Shown piece by piece: positions 1-12,827 of a stretch of 64,000 nt of DNA. The notes beneath the pieces were generated by a model that worked only from the letters and a program-made list of their open reading frames with translations, was not told the DNA's origin and searched no databases. The stretch comes from Bolinopsis microptera. Taxonomy: Eukaryota > Ctenophora > Tentaculata > Lobata > Bolinopsidae. A program made the translations under genes and the position numbers. The stretch covers positions 17,949,401 through 18,013,400 of the forward strand of contig NC_087082.1 of assembly GCF_026151205.1 (NCBI RefSeq). The letters are read 5' to 3'. Numbering within the stretch: position 1 is the stretch's first letter; the number at the start of each line of letters is the position of its first letter.

Positions 1-205
1 TTGTATGATGATTTTTACTTTTTTTGTCGTCAGATTATTTATGTGAAAATACCTTCATGTTTGATATTGCTTTTTTTTGATAATTTGAATTTGTAATGGT
101 AGAATAACCTGTATACCAAGACGAGTTCGTTAGTGTTATCCTTGGTCATTTCATGTTTAAAGTTTAATCAATTCCTGTATAATACCATTCATTACAAACA
201 TACAG
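1..205. other. Intronic sequence upstream of first visible receptor exon
   Basis: AT-rich sequence ending in an AG acceptor at 204-205. It is read as intron of the receptor gene that follows. No other feature is seen. Confidence 0.5.
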
Positions 206-3200
206 CTGGAGTACTTCGTTTTCAGCGCGGAAGCACCAGAGCCCTGGGTTATCGGGTCATGGCAAACTGGAGATTCAGCAGCGACTAATATTAATCAGGT
301 AAGGACCTTTCTAATCAATGTGAATAGAAGGGTCTGAAAAGCATTTTCCTTTCATCGTGAACCATTAAAATATTATGGAAGTCGGATCAAGTGCAAATCA
401 TGATTAATATCTTGCATCTTTCTCATTATAAACGCGTTCGGAACCTTTAGATAACTCAAATTCAATTCAATAAATAAACTTGAAGATAATATTTTTGTTT
501 CAGACACAGTTGAAGGAGTTACTCCGTTCTTGGGACATGACTGAAACATCGTCCGAGTGCGAGAAATGCAAGCCAGGCTGGGTATGACTTGTTTTACCAC
601 TTCTTTGCTTCAAAGATCAGTGCTCATCAAACATGATCCCCTTGTTGTTATTTTTCACACTCACAGTATTAAAACGAAAGCCTTCCAACCAATACTCCAA
701 TGGATAACCATTTCACAGGTCGTAGACACCGTCCGAGATCAGTGTTGTTACGATTGTGTCAAGTGTGAGTTTGAGCTGTTCCAGTATACCAAACCAAACG
801 ATTTTGAGAATTGTCACAACTGCTCGACATCACAACGTGCTATCAACGGGTACATGAGTGAAGTTTCTTACCATATTACAGTTTTTTCCTCCTCGCATGT
901 TTATAATTTAATTCATATTTGTTTATAACTTAATTCATATTTAGAACTTTTTAACGAGAGTGCTGACTTACCAACTAAGGCTTAACGTTGATCAGTTTTT
1001 TTAAATCTTTCAAATCTATCACCAGTACGGGTTGCGAGGATATTGCTATCAGCCGTATATCCTTCTCTGATCCACTGGAATCAACAGTCCTCGTGTTTTC
1101 TTTTCTTGGAATCATATGTAAGTTTTTGTTGTTTTGTTGTTGTTTTGTTGCTGCTAGTAGCATTTATTGATAAAATACATAAAACGAATAAAGTAAAACT
1201 GTTGCATTTTCAAATGATAATTTCTCATCTTAATCCTCCTCAAGGTGTGTCCATGACGTATTGGTATATGTTTGTGTACAATTACTCTCCAATAGCCCGA
1301 GCCTCTGGAAGATCTTATATGTTACTGGTAGCTATCTGCACCTGTCTTATCTTCACCAGCCCACTAGTTCTTTTTGCCGGTATGTTCACCCTTCAGGTAC
1401 CAAACACATGTGACTTTCAGAATTAAGTTTCAGTCACCACCAACATAACGATTACAAATCAAAAATGTTTGTCTCTTCAACATTCAAACTACCTGTTTAG
1501 TAATACATATAAACATTTACTCTTAAACAGAAGGTTGATAGTTCAAATAAAATTATGGTTCATGACCTCAATTTTGATTAAGATGATTGATAATAATAAC
1601 AACATTGAACATCCCCAGAACCGAGTAAGTTTATCTGTATGGTGCAGCGAGTAGTCGTGGCTGGTCCTACGGTAGGCATCATAGCAGCTTGCCTTGTAAG
1701 AACCTTTTCCATTGACAGGATATTCAGGTAAGCTAAATTAAAATAATTATAGTATAGTTAGCTTAATAATTTCGCCGTCTCGTTTCCCGTGTGTTCCAGA
1801 CTAATCATTAATCCTTTTAATGTTCAGTGGATTTTATGCTGATAAAGTTATATGGTTAAAAAGTAAACACGAATGTTTGAAAAATCAATTTCAGGCACCC
1901 AGGAGTTCGCCAGAGATTACTGAGTAAGAGACTCGTGCTTCTGACAATTGCTTTCCTTATCGTTATTGAGCTGTTTATAGAGTCCATTATAATCGTGTCC
2001 ATGCCTTCCAAACCAAGGAACGATACGAAGGACTACGAGGTGAGAAACGGAATTATTAGGATTTGCATATATTATGTTAAACTGCATCGGGGTTAAAGTG
2101 ACAACTCTTAACATTAACAAAATTACTATTTCGCTTGCCCAAAATCAATGTTCATATTTTGATATTTCTAGACTGTGAGGGTGATTACATTTTCAGTCAA
2201 TAACACTGGAATGCAAGATGCCAGAGGAGGACATCATGCTGACCTTCATTTTTCCTGGGATGTTAACAATATTATGTGGAATATTTGCTCTCAGAATAAG
2301 AAAGGTAAGTGTTGGAATGGTGTGCTGAAACCACAATACACAGCATCACCGGCTTACTTATCTTATTTTCAACCACACAAGCTAGAAAAATAATGTCCAC
2401 ACAATAGGTTGTTAGTCCTTACGTTGATAAACAAGTCTAAGGAGCAACTGTGCTGTAGTAGCACCTGCTTAACTGGTGTATATTTAGAGTATCAAATACA
2501 GTTATACCTTACTTATCGTGTCAGCTATTAAGCTAGCATTAACTGGATCAATGATCTTTAGTTTCTTAAACTATTTAGCTCGTATTGTTTTCTCTCGGGA
2601 ATCTAGAAATGGACGACGTAAGAGTGATTAATTGAGTTTGGCTTGTGATTAAACAATAAATTGGGAAATCGTTCATTAAATATTATAATTGATTGATTGA
2701 AAACCTCAAGTTGATCATCGGACAATGACTTGTGAAGTCAAGATTGAAGCGTAGCTCAGAAAATATATTTATGGGATTCTTAATTGATTAAGTGATGTGT
2801 GTTGAGTTTTACATTTTTAAAGAACTTACTGACGACATAATTAGGATCAGGATATAAATGAATGATAAACTCTGTAAACTGTGAATTAACTGTCAAATAT
2901 CCAGGTTCCATCAAACTACAATGAGTCGCGATACATAATCTTCACGATAACCATCCTTACCTTCGAGAGTGTCATATTTTTCATGAGCTTCAAAGAGCTG
3001 GACTACATTTCGTACATCAGATACTCAGTCGTTTGCATAATTGTGGGAGATTACATGACCTACTTTGCTTTGTTCCTCCCAAGACTTTACATTATTATAT
3101 TCAAGCCGGAACGGAACACTCTTCAGCTCCAGTGCTCTGCTAACGGACAGTTTTTGTTGGCCAAGACAGTGGACAGGGGATGTAACACCAGCTTGTCGGT

Positions 3201-3294
3201 TGGGGAGGATGTTATGATGAGACTCAGTTCCGGAACCGAGGATGAAATGATGACAAAAATAAATGATCCCGATCAAAGGGTTTCAGCTCTTTGA
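206..3294 (+). CDS. Class C GPCR, metabotropic glutamate receptor-like (3' part)
   Basis: Nine exons join in consistent phase: 206-298, 504-581, 719-849, 1026-1117, 1245-1379, 1619-1727, 1895-2039, 2197-2304 and 2905-3294 (stop TGA). They give 426 residues of the C-terminal half of the receptor; the start and most of the ligand-binding Venus-flytrap domain lie before the window. The first exon ends the ligand domain (VIGSWQTGD). Exons 2-4 encode the cysteine-rich linker (ECEKCKPGW, then DQCCYDCVKC and NCHNCS), which metabotropic glutamate receptors have and GABA-B receptors lack. Seven membrane segments follow. YSPIARASGRSY in exon 5 matches the conserved TPIVRASGRELSY of TM2/loop 1. VQRVVVAG marks TM3, TLECKMP the loop before TM5, and PRLYIIIFKPERN the end of TM7. 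The cytoplasmic tail is short, about 60 residues after KPERN. The receptor should act at the plasma membrane through G proteins; its ligand cannot be told from this part. Confidence 0.9.
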
Positions 3295-3954
3295 TTTTTC
3301 AATACGCATTCTCTTGAGCCAACCCATGAGCGGGATATGAATACCTCATTTCATTTCATTTCATTTCATTGCGTGCCTCGAATTTTTTGATTTGTTTGAA
3401 ATTGTATGAAACATTTATTTTTATTTATTGCTTAAATCTTGCTACTGTATTTATTTTGTTTGTAATTATCGATTTTCAGCTCATACTTGTTAACTTACGT
3501 ATTTTTAATTTGTTTCCTATAACTATAAAGACATGTTCATTTGAGGATATTGGTATTTGGTACACACACAAAAAATAACGTTTACGACATTAGTGGCTTA
3601 ATTTTTGCATTTATTAACCTAACATGTTCAGAAGTACTGAACATTAGCCCCGTGACCCATTATACTCCAATGCTCAGAAAGAAAATTTCTTGTTGGTGGT
3701 AGGCAACCTGTAAGCAGTCGACACTTGCTTCCCGGTTGGAAGTTTATTTGCATTTAATTAAGGGTTTGGACAATGGAAACGAGCGTGATAACAAAGGGTA
3801 CACAATATTAAACTATAAAACAACACAATGAATAATCAGACAGACTTCTACTTCAAATCCTAATTAACCAGACTCATATCGCCCAAAAGCACCCAAAGAT
3901 CTAATACTCGAATATAAAATACAGATAGCACGGTCAACTCGCCTTGACCGTGCT
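3295..3954. other. Intergenic, 3' flank of receptor gene
   Basis: No gene is seen. A short CATTT-type microsatellite lies at about 3347-3370, just past the receptor stop codon. The rest is AT-rich and probably includes the receptor 3' UTR. Confidence 0.5.
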
Positions 3955-4515
3955 TTACCCTATCCTTAACCTAATCTAGATGCCCTGGACCAACCACTGT
4001 TGATTCCCCTTACCCTAATCTAGATGCCTAGAATCAACCACTGTTGGTTCTTCCTCTTACTCTAATCTAGGTGCCCTGAAACAACCATTGTTGATTCTTC
4101 CTCTTACTCTAATCTAGCTTTAGCTGTATAAGTCAACCAGTGCTGACTATTCCACCCGGACTCTTACCCTTAATCTAGCTTTACCTATCTGAGTCAACCA
4201 TTGCTGACTATTCCTCCCGGGCTCTTATTCTTAATCTAGCTTTATCTGTCTAAGTCAACCATTGCTGACTATTCCTCCGGGCTCTTACTCTTAGTCTAGC
4301 TTTATCTATCTAAGTCAACCAGTGCTGACTATTCCTCCCGGGCTCTTACTCTTAGTCTAGCTTTATCTATCTAAGTCAACCAGTGCTGACTATTCCTCCC
4401 GGGCTCTTACTCTTAATCTAGCTTTATCTGTCTAAGTCAACCAGTGCTGACTATTCCTCCCGGACTCTTACTCTTAGTCTAGCTTTATCTATCTAAGTCA
4501 ACCATTGCTGACTCT
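3955..4515. repeat. 61-bp minisatellite with diverged leader units
   Basis: From about 4115 a 61-bp unit, containing AATCTAGCTTTATCT and AGTCAACCAGTGCTGACTAT, repeats about six to seven times with few changes. Shorter, more diverged units (about 50 bp, with TAATCTAGATGCCCT) precede it from about 3955. No coding function is seen. Confidence 0.85.
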
Positions 4516-5087
4516 CGCTCTGCCAGAGCCCAGTGTTGTTAAGACATCCCTTGGTGTCGGACCAACCATTGTTGACCCGGCCACAACCAAGCCTGATAAT
4601 AGTAACTACGTAATGCTCCACTATTCTACGACCGCCAATATTATACTGACCACCATAACCATCTACCTAACTGAACGACCTAACCTTAACAGGTTCTAGC
4701 TACAGAACCTGCCCGGTATCAAAATGACCCCCCTCTCGATCGGGTAAACTGGCACTCCTCTATCCCAAAAGGCTAACCCTATTTTCCTCCCGCCCCTGAT
4801 AGTCTAAACAATCCTCCATTTCCCAGGAATCGCAAACTGTCCTGTCGATAGCCACAACATTGTAACACTAGTATTCTGTAAACACTCCATAACTCAACCT
4901 CGTACTGACCAAACATATGTTAAACTGACCTCTCTGCACTTAAACTGCAATAACTGTCGTATACTAATATATGCCCAAAATGCTACCGTCACATACTGGA
5001 CACCACGACTGCCTTATTATAATCACTACACTACCTACATATTACACAATATTACCCTAAATTCATCTCAATTAATCACGGCTTACA
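4516..5087. other. Intergenic, no gene seen
   Basis: Composition is more C-rich on this strand than its surroundings. The start codons I see open only short, unconserved frames. Confidence 0.4.
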
Positions 5088-5118
5088 AACCAATCAATAA
5101 TAGTATTATTGATTGGTT
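5088..5118. repeat. Perfect 15-bp inverted repeat with 1-nt centre
   Basis: AACCAATCAATAATA is followed by a single G and then its exact reverse complement. It lies about 250 bp before the large foldback element and may be a remnant of a small TIR element; no function is assigned. Confidence 0.7.
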
Positions 5119-5368
5119 AAAGCTTTAAAGGAAAGGATTTTTGGGTGAATAGCCGAAATCATTTATATCTTATTTTGGTCTGAAATACCAGAAAACGTTA
5201 TATAAGAACGATACAGTTGTTTCAAATTAAGGGCAGTTGATGTCAACATTGTCACAAAAATGATACGAAATCGTAAGTTGGTTAAATTTCGAAACATTGA
5301 TGATAAAATGAGATCATGATTAACATATATTGCAAGCATTATAAATATTATAATGGTTCGGCTCACAT

Positions 5369-8300
5369 TATAGTAAGGGGAAAAGTGGCATTCCGTTGGA
5401 TTTGAATGTTCACAAGGATTTCTCAACGGAATATGGTAGTTAGGACCCCTACGAACATAATTAGACTTGTTGCCAATTTTGTATCTCAACAGAAACACCA
5501 CTTTTACCACTTTTTACCACCTTTGTACCACCTTTCTGGTTTGCCAAATATCTTTAGTTGTGAACGTCGTAGAAGGCTGCAAATTAACCTAGAATGTTTA
5601 TCTTATCAAGGAGTAAAACTTTTGTATGAAAAATTTTGACATTTGATAATCAGCTAATTGGATAATTACTAATTAGTTATTCACCAAAAAAAGTGAAAAT
5701 TTTTTATTGGCTCAAAATGATTAAAATCGTTTGAAACACGGAGAAATGTAGTTTTTAGAAAAACTTCAAAAATTGTTCACTTAAAAATTTTTTTCGAGAC
5801 TGAAAATTTTAAAATATTTTTTTCCGCCAAAAGTGATCGAATTGCATGAAACGTGGATAAAAATGCTTTGCAGAAAAACTTCGAAGATTTTTAGATTGGG
5901 GAATACTAAAATCATCAATATTTGAAGTTGGAGTTCAGTAAATCTCGACATATTTGATATTTTAGTAATTAGGAATAGCTTAGCGGAAAGGGCTGAACCT
6001 GAAAAAGGTTAACCACACAATATTAGAGTTTCATAACTAATTACAATACAGCTTTATCAAATTCCACATAAAGAAACAGCACAAAAGGACCATTTAAGAT
6101 CGAACCGATTTTACCTGCTGTACTATCATTTTATTGATTTCAATGATCAAAACCTCTGTACCGTCAATCTTGCCAATCTATACCGGGTATCTGAATGTAC
6201 CGGACCTCTTATTTACCTCTATAATTAGACCCAGTTATGCAAGAAATGCGATTTCTCACAGGGATTTCTTTTAACTGTGCACTTTTTGTCACTCTCGCAA
6301 GAGGCCCGGTATTATAGGGGGGTATAGGAAGAGAGTGTAAATATACCTTTCATCATCCACTGTGGCTTTTTTGTATTGTGAATGCGCATGCCGCTTCGTT
6401 TGCTATGCCAGATACCTCAAATACCCCCATATCTCATTGCCAGGGTCGGGATAGAGCTGGAGATAGCATCGAGAGGTTGCTAGAAATAGCTAGATTTAGA
6501 GTAAACTGGTGGTAGCTGGGTGGTGCTAGCATGGATGTAGCAGAACGTAGCTACACGGGGTTTCATTGGAGTTGGTTATTTTAATGGCCAAAGAGTGCCG
6601 GAACTAAAGTTACTTAAGATTGCAGTTGAGGGGCAGTGTAAACCACGGTGTAGTCAGGGACACAGAGCTACAGTGCAGGAGTACTGCAAAAGAACAGTGT
6701 AGGTGATACAGTCTGCAACAGTAAAACGCCGAAGAAGGAGATAAGATTGTGACTGCAGAGGAGGAGAGGAGCTGGAACCTGATTGTGTTTGGGTTGAAAG
6801 AAGAGGAGGAAGAAGAGTGTCCTTCTCTGGTAACTGCATTTTGGAAGAGGTGGAGTGAGAACTTATTTTCAAGCGACAAGGGTGGGTTGAAAGCAACCAG
6901 GTACAGCTATCCGACCTATTAAGATCACCGTCCTGAGCTTAACAGCCTTTCATCAGAATCTGATGAAAACAGAGAGACTGACCCACCCTTTTTAGATCCA
7001 ACGAAACCCTTTATATAAATCGACTTTACCGCATGAATTACTTCATGGTATCTTCTTATCAAGGCTACAGACCTTGCCGTACCGGATTTATTGATCAAAG
7101 TGAGTCTCTTTAGCCCTCTTCTTCTTTAGAGCTTTAGGTTAGTGATCAAACTCTTCGAAACTCGCTCTTCACTGGATCTATCAGGACAGATTCACATCTT
7201 TTAGGTCTCAACCAGCCTTAGTTTTCCTGTTTTCATCATGTGGTACGTTCTGCTACCTCCATTTTAGCACCACCCAGCTTCCATCAGTTCACTCTAAGTC
7301 TAGCTTCGTCGGCGTCTGCACTGTAGCTCTGTGTCCCTGACTACACCGTGGTTTACACTGCCCCTCAACTGCAATCTTAAGTAACTTTAGTTCCGGCACT
7401 CTTTGGCCATTAAAATAACCAACTCTAATGAAACCCCGTGTAGCTACGTTCTGCTACATCCATGCTAGCACCACCCAGCTACCACCAGTTTACTCTAAAT
7501 CTAGCTATTTCTAGCAACCTCTCGATGCTATCTCCAGCTCTATCCCGACCCTGGCAATGAGATATGGGGGTATTTGAGGTATCTGGCATAGCAAACGAAG
7601 CGGCATGCGCATTCACAATACAAAAAAGCCACAGTGGATGATGAAAGGTATATTTACACTCTCTTCCTATACCCCCCTATAATACCGGGCCTCTTGCGAG
7701 AGTGACAAAAAGTGCACAGTTAAAAGAAATCCCTGTGAGAAATCGCATTTCTTGCATAACTGGGTCTAATTATAGAGGTAAATAAGAGGTCCGGTACATT
7801 CAGATACCCGGTATAGATTGGCAAGATTGACGGTACAGAGGTTTTGATCATTGAAATCAATAAAATGATAGTACAGCAGGTAAAATCGGTTCGATCTTAA
7901 ATGGTCCTTTTGTGCTGTTTCTTTATGTGGAATTTGATAAAGCTGTATTGTAATTAGTTATGAAACTCTCATATTGTGTGGTTAACCTTTTTCAGGTTCA
8001 GCCCTTTCCGCTAAGCTATTCCTAATTACTAAAATATCAAATATGTCGAGATTTACTGAACTCCAACTTCAAATATTGATGATTTTAGTATTCCCCAATC
8101 TAAAAATCTTCGAAGTTTTTCTGCAAAGCATTTTTATCCACGTTTCATGCAATTCGATCACTTTTGGCGGAAAAAAATATTTTTAAATTTTTCCAAGTCT
8201 CGAAAAAAATTTTTAAGTGAACAATTTTTGAAGTTTTTCTAAAAACTACATTTCTCCGTGTTTCAAACGATTTTAATCATTTTGAGCCAATAAAAAATTT

Positions 8301-8638
8301 TCACTTTTTTTGGTGAATAACTAATTAGTAATTATCCAATTAGCTGATTATCAAATGTCAAAATTTTTCATACAAAAGTTTTACTCCTTGATAAGATAAA
8401 CATTCTAGGTTAATTTGCAGCCTTCTACGACGTTCACAACTAACGATATTTGGCAAACCAGAAAGGTGGTACAAAGGTGGTAAAAAGTGGTAAAAGTGGT
8501 GTTTCTGTTGAGATACAAAATTGGCAACAAGTCTAATTATGTTCGTAGGGGTCCTAACTACTATATTCCGTTGAGAAATCCTTGTGAACATTCAAATCCA
8601 ACGGAACCCTTAAATCGACCAATTTTCCCCTTACTATA
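5369..8638. mobile_element. 3.3-kb foldback element with long inverted arms
   Basis: The left arm (about 5369-6678) and right arm (about 7317-8638) are near-identical inverted copies of about 1.3 kb around a spacer of about 640 bp. Outer ends pair as TATAGTAAGGGGAAAA against TTTTCCCCTTACTATA; inner ends pair as CACAGAGCTACAGTGCAG against its reverse complement at 7317. One base change and a small insertion near 8190 separate parts of the arms, so they are not a pure copy artefact. No transposase is seen. The only longer open frame (about 77 codons) occurs in both arms and looks like chance. The structure suits a foldback or very long TIR non-autonomous DNA transposon. Inside the right arm, a stretch near 7440-7510 is a diverged repeat of 7238-7305. 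Confidence 0.75.
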
Positions 8639-9110
8639 AAAAGTAAGGACTGTTGAGTGTTGATTCGAAAATTCCTTTAATCATGGCAAGTGGTTGATTT
8701 AAGAGAGAGTTGACCAGTTTCTTTATGATCTAAGGGTACCATTTAACAAAAAGTTGTTTAATATGTAGATAATAGTCATACATTAATAGTCATACTATCC
8801 TATCAACATTTGAACATTTTTTGACAAATTTTGCCTAGAGGACGAACCGATTATTTCAATCTTTGGAGCTTTATAAAGTTTCATAAAAACAAAAATGTCA
8901 ACTATGCACCAGGGAACAACGAAAAAGCATCATGTAATCTTTTTTAAGGAAACTCGTATAAACAGTCCACACCATTAAAAGAAACTCAAATAAACAGTCC
9001 ACACCATTATAATAAGAAACATATATAAACAGTCCACACCATTAAAATAAACTCATATTTATATATAAATATAATAACTATTTTAATATAAATAATAACT
9101 TTTTTAATAA
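8639..9110. repeat. AT-rich flank with three ~34-bp tandem units
   Basis: The motif TAAACAGTCCACACCATTA occurs three times between about 8960 and 9045, spaced by roughly 34 bp. The remainder is AT-rich and may contain the 3' UTR of the minus-strand gene that ends at 9111. Confidence 0.6.
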
Positions 9111-12100
9111 CTATCTTTTATTATAATCGTTTGAACAGCTCCAGAACTGAATTCTATCTTTCAATACTATGAGAAGGTGTCTCTCAGCGGGAGTCCAAAC
9201 ACCAGGTGTCAAGTTAACAAAGTACTCTAAAATCACCTTGCCGTCCTCGTAACGACAATCTGTTTTGTCTGTATCCAGAGTACACGCTGTGACGGGAGTG
9301 TTTTGTAGTAAGCGGTACAATGATGGTTCATAGATGGTCACCTAAACTTTAAAGTCACGTTAGTGCCTTCGCTTGCGCTTGGCACTTTATCAAGTTTATG
9401 GTGCATTTTAGATAATAAGTATTGAAAATATATGCGTCATAAACACGCGAATGTACCAGTTTTATTATCATCGTCAACAGTCACCGCGATAATTTTATAA
9501 ACTCGTAAAACTACAGAAAACACTTACTTCCGTCACCCAAACACGTAACTTGATGTCTAAAACCACAAACATCATCGTTCGGTGAGTTCAGTTTTTCTTT
9601 CATTATTGCAATCGAATATTCACCAGTTGCTTCGGCAGTGCAAGGCGCTGGCTGAAATATATACCTACTGTTAAAGTTGTGACAGGTATATATCTACATT
9701 CTACAACGAGTACAAGTTTCTTTGACGAAAAAGCGGCTTATATCTTAAAAAGCGGCTTATATATAGAAAAAGCGGTTTATTTACAAGCCTCTTTTTCTTA
9801 CCTGTGAAAACTTTACAAATAAATAGAATGTAATAAATACTAAATAAATCATATAAACAGATTAACAAATAAACAAAAAAGCACCTGCTCAACAGTGTTT
9901 GCAACAACCATCTGCTGCAATCCCGTACCAGTGGACAATAGGTTTGAACAGCTCCAGAACTGAATTCTATCTTTCAATACTATGAGAAGCTCTCTCTCAG
10001 CGGGAGTCCAAACACCAGGTGTCAAGTTAACAAAGTACTCTAAAATCACCTTGCCGTCCTCGTAACGACAATCTGTTTTGTCTGTATCCAGAGTACACGC
10101 TGTGACGGGAGTGTTTTGTAGTAAGCGGTACAATGATGGTTCATAGATGGTCACCTAAACTTTAAAGTCACGTTAGTGCCTTCGCTTGCGCTTGGCACTT
10201 TATCAAGTTTATGGTGCATTTTAGATAATAAGTATTGAAAATATATGCGTCATAAACACGCGAATGTACCAGTTTTATTATCATCGTCAACAGTCACCGC
10301 GATAATTTTATAAACTCGTAAAACTACAGAAAACACTTACTTCCGTCACCCAAACACGTAACTTGATGTCTAAAACCACAAACATCATCGTTCGGTGAGT
10401 TCAGTTTTTCTTTCATTATTGCAATCGAATATTCACCAGTTGCTTCGGCAGTGCAAGGCGCTGGCTGAAATATACACCTACTGTTAAAGTTGTGACAGGT
10501 ATATATCTACATTCTACAACGAGTACAAGTTTCTTTGACGAAAAAGCGGCTTATATTTTTAAAAGCAGCTTATATATAAGCGAAAAAGCAGCTTATGTAT
10601 AGAAAAAGCGGCTTATATATAGAAAAAGCGGTTTATTTACAAGCCTCTTTTTCTTACCTGTGAAAACTTTACAAATAAATGGAATGTAATAAATACTAAA
10701 TAAATCATATAAACAGATTAACAAATAAACAAAAAAGCACCTGCTCAACAGTGTTTGCAACAACTATCTGCTGCATTCCCGTGCCAGTGGACAATAGGTT
10801 TGAACAGCTCCAGAACTGAATTGTATCTTTCAATACTATGAGAAGGTGTCTCTCAGCGGGAGTCCAAACACCAGGTGTCAAGTTAACAAAGTACTCTAAA
10901 ATCACCTTGCCGTCCTCGTAACGACAAACTGTTTTGTCTGTATCCAGAGTACACGCTGTGACGGGAGTGTTTTATAGTAAGCGGTACAATGATGGTTCAT
11001 AGATGGTCACTTAAACTTTAAAGTCACGTTAGTGCCTTCGCTTGCGCTTGGCACTTTATCAAGTTTATGGTGCATTTTAGATAATAAGTATTGAAAATAT
11101 ATGCGTCATAAACACGCGAATGTACCAGTTTTATTATCATCGTCAACAGTCACCGCGATAATTTTATAAACTCGTAAAACTACAGAAAACACTTACTTCC
11201 GTCACCCAAACACGTAACTTGATGTCTAAAACCACAAACATCATCGTTCGGTGAGTTCAGTTTTTCTTTCATTATTGCAATCGAATATTCACCAGTTGCT
11301 TCGGCAGTGCAAGGCGCTGGCTGAAATATATACCTACTGTTAAAGTTGTGACAGGTATATATCTACATTCTACAACGAGTACAAGTTTCTTTGACGAAAA
11401 AGCGGCTTATATCTTAAAAAGCGGCTTATATATAGAAAAAGCGGTTTATTTACAAGCCTCTTTTTCTTACCTGTGAAAACTTTACAAATAAATAGAATGT
11501 AATAAATACTAAATAAATCATATAAACAGATTAACAAATAAACAAAAAAGCACCTGCTCAACAGTGTTTGCAGTAACCATCTGCTGCATTCCCGTACCAG
11601 TGGACAATAGGTTTGAACAGCTCCAGAACTGAACTGTATCTTTCAATACTATGAGAAGCTCTCTCTCAGCGGGAGTCCAAACACCAGGTGTCAAGTTAAC
11701 AAAGTACTCTAAAATCACCTTGCCGTCCTCGTAACGACAATCTGTTTTGTCTGTATCCAGAGTACACGCTGTGACGGGAGTGTTTTATAGTAAGCGGTAC
11801 AATGATGGTTCATAGATGGTCACTTAAACTTTAAAGTCACGTTAGTGCCTTCGCTTGCGCTTGGCACTTTATCAAGTTTATGGTGCATTTTTAGATAATA
11901 AGTATTGAAAATATATGCGTCATAAACACGCGAATGTACCAGTTTTATTATCATCGTCAACAGTCACCGCGATAATTTTATAAACTCGTAAAACTACAGA
12001 AAACACTTACTTCCGTCACCCAAACACGTAACTTGATGTCTAAAACCACAAACATCATCGTTCGGTGAGTTCAGTTTTTCTTTCATTATTGCAATCGAAT

Positions 12101-12625
12101 ATTCACCAGTTGCTTCGGCAGTGCAAGGCGCTGGCTGAAATATACACCTACTGTTAAAGTTGTGACAGGTATATATCTACATTCTACAACGAGTACAAGT
12201 TTCTTTGACGAAAAATCGGCTTATATTTTTAAAAGCAGCTTATATATAAGCGAAAAAGCAGCTTATGTATAGAAAAAGCGGCTTATATATAGAAAAAGCG
12301 GTTTATTTACAAGCCTCTTTTTCTTACCTGTGAAAACTTTAAAAATAAATGGAATGTAATAAATACTAAATAAAGCATATAAACAGATTAACAAATAAAC
12401 AAAAAAGCACCTGCTCAACAGTGTTTGCAACACTCATCTGCTGTATTCCCGTACCAGTGGACAATAGGTTTGAACAGCTCCAGAACTGAACTGTATCTTT
12501 CAATACTATGAGAAGCTCTCTCTCAGCGGGAGTCCAAACACCAGGTGTCAAGTTAACAAAGTACTCTAAAATCACCTTGCCGTCCTCGTAACGACAATCT
12601 GTTTTGTCTGTATCCAGAGTACACG
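9111..12625 (-). CDS. Unidentified protein of tandem two-exon cysteine modules (3' part)
   Basis: I do not recognise this protein. A unit of 810-860 bp is repeated head to tail. Each unit holds an exon A of 215 nt (12411-12625, 11554-11768, 10741-10955, 9885-10099) and an exon B of 124 nt (12011-12134, 11197-11320, 10341-10464, 9528-9651). A shortened terminal exon A (9111-9286) ends in DYNKR and a stop. A plus B is 339 nt, or 113 residues, phase 1 in and phase 1 out, so modules can be added without a frameshift. Each module has six cysteines (in CTLDTDK, DCRY, FWSCSN, APCTAE, DVCGF, VTCLGDG), which suggests a disulphide-bonded extracellular domain. Using the acceptor in CCCGTCACAG keeps every copy open. 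A longer exon A would hit an in-frame TAA in the three upstream copies. The gene runs into the assembly gap at 12652, so its start and total module number are unknown. Confidence 0.65.
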
Positions 12626-12651
12626 CTGTGACGGGAGTGTTTTATAGTAAG

Positions 12652-12751
12652 NNNNNNNNNNNNNNNNNNNNNNNNNNNNNNNNNNNNNNNNNNNNNNNNN
12701 NNNNNNNNNNNNNNNNNNNNNNNNNNNNNNNNNNNNNNNNNNNNNNNNNNN
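12652..12751. other. 100-N assembly gap
   Basis: Exactly 100 N, the conventional placeholder for a gap of unknown size. It cuts the tandem-module gene inside the fifth visible unit. Confidence 1.

Positions 12752-12825
<74 letters not shown>
12752..12825. other. Run of 74 G beside the gap
   Basis: An uninterrupted poly-G run directly abuts the N gap. It is more likely a sequencing or gap-fill artefact than genomic DNA, though other, shorter G/C tracts in this window appear real. Confidence 0.8.

Positions 12826-12827
<2 letters not shown>

Noticed and set aside
9849-10154. Longer version of exon A starting at VTIYEPSLYRLL
   Set aside because: It is open in only two of the copies, its acceptor phase does not fit exon B, and it meets TAA in the three upstream copies. 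The shorter exon fits all copies.
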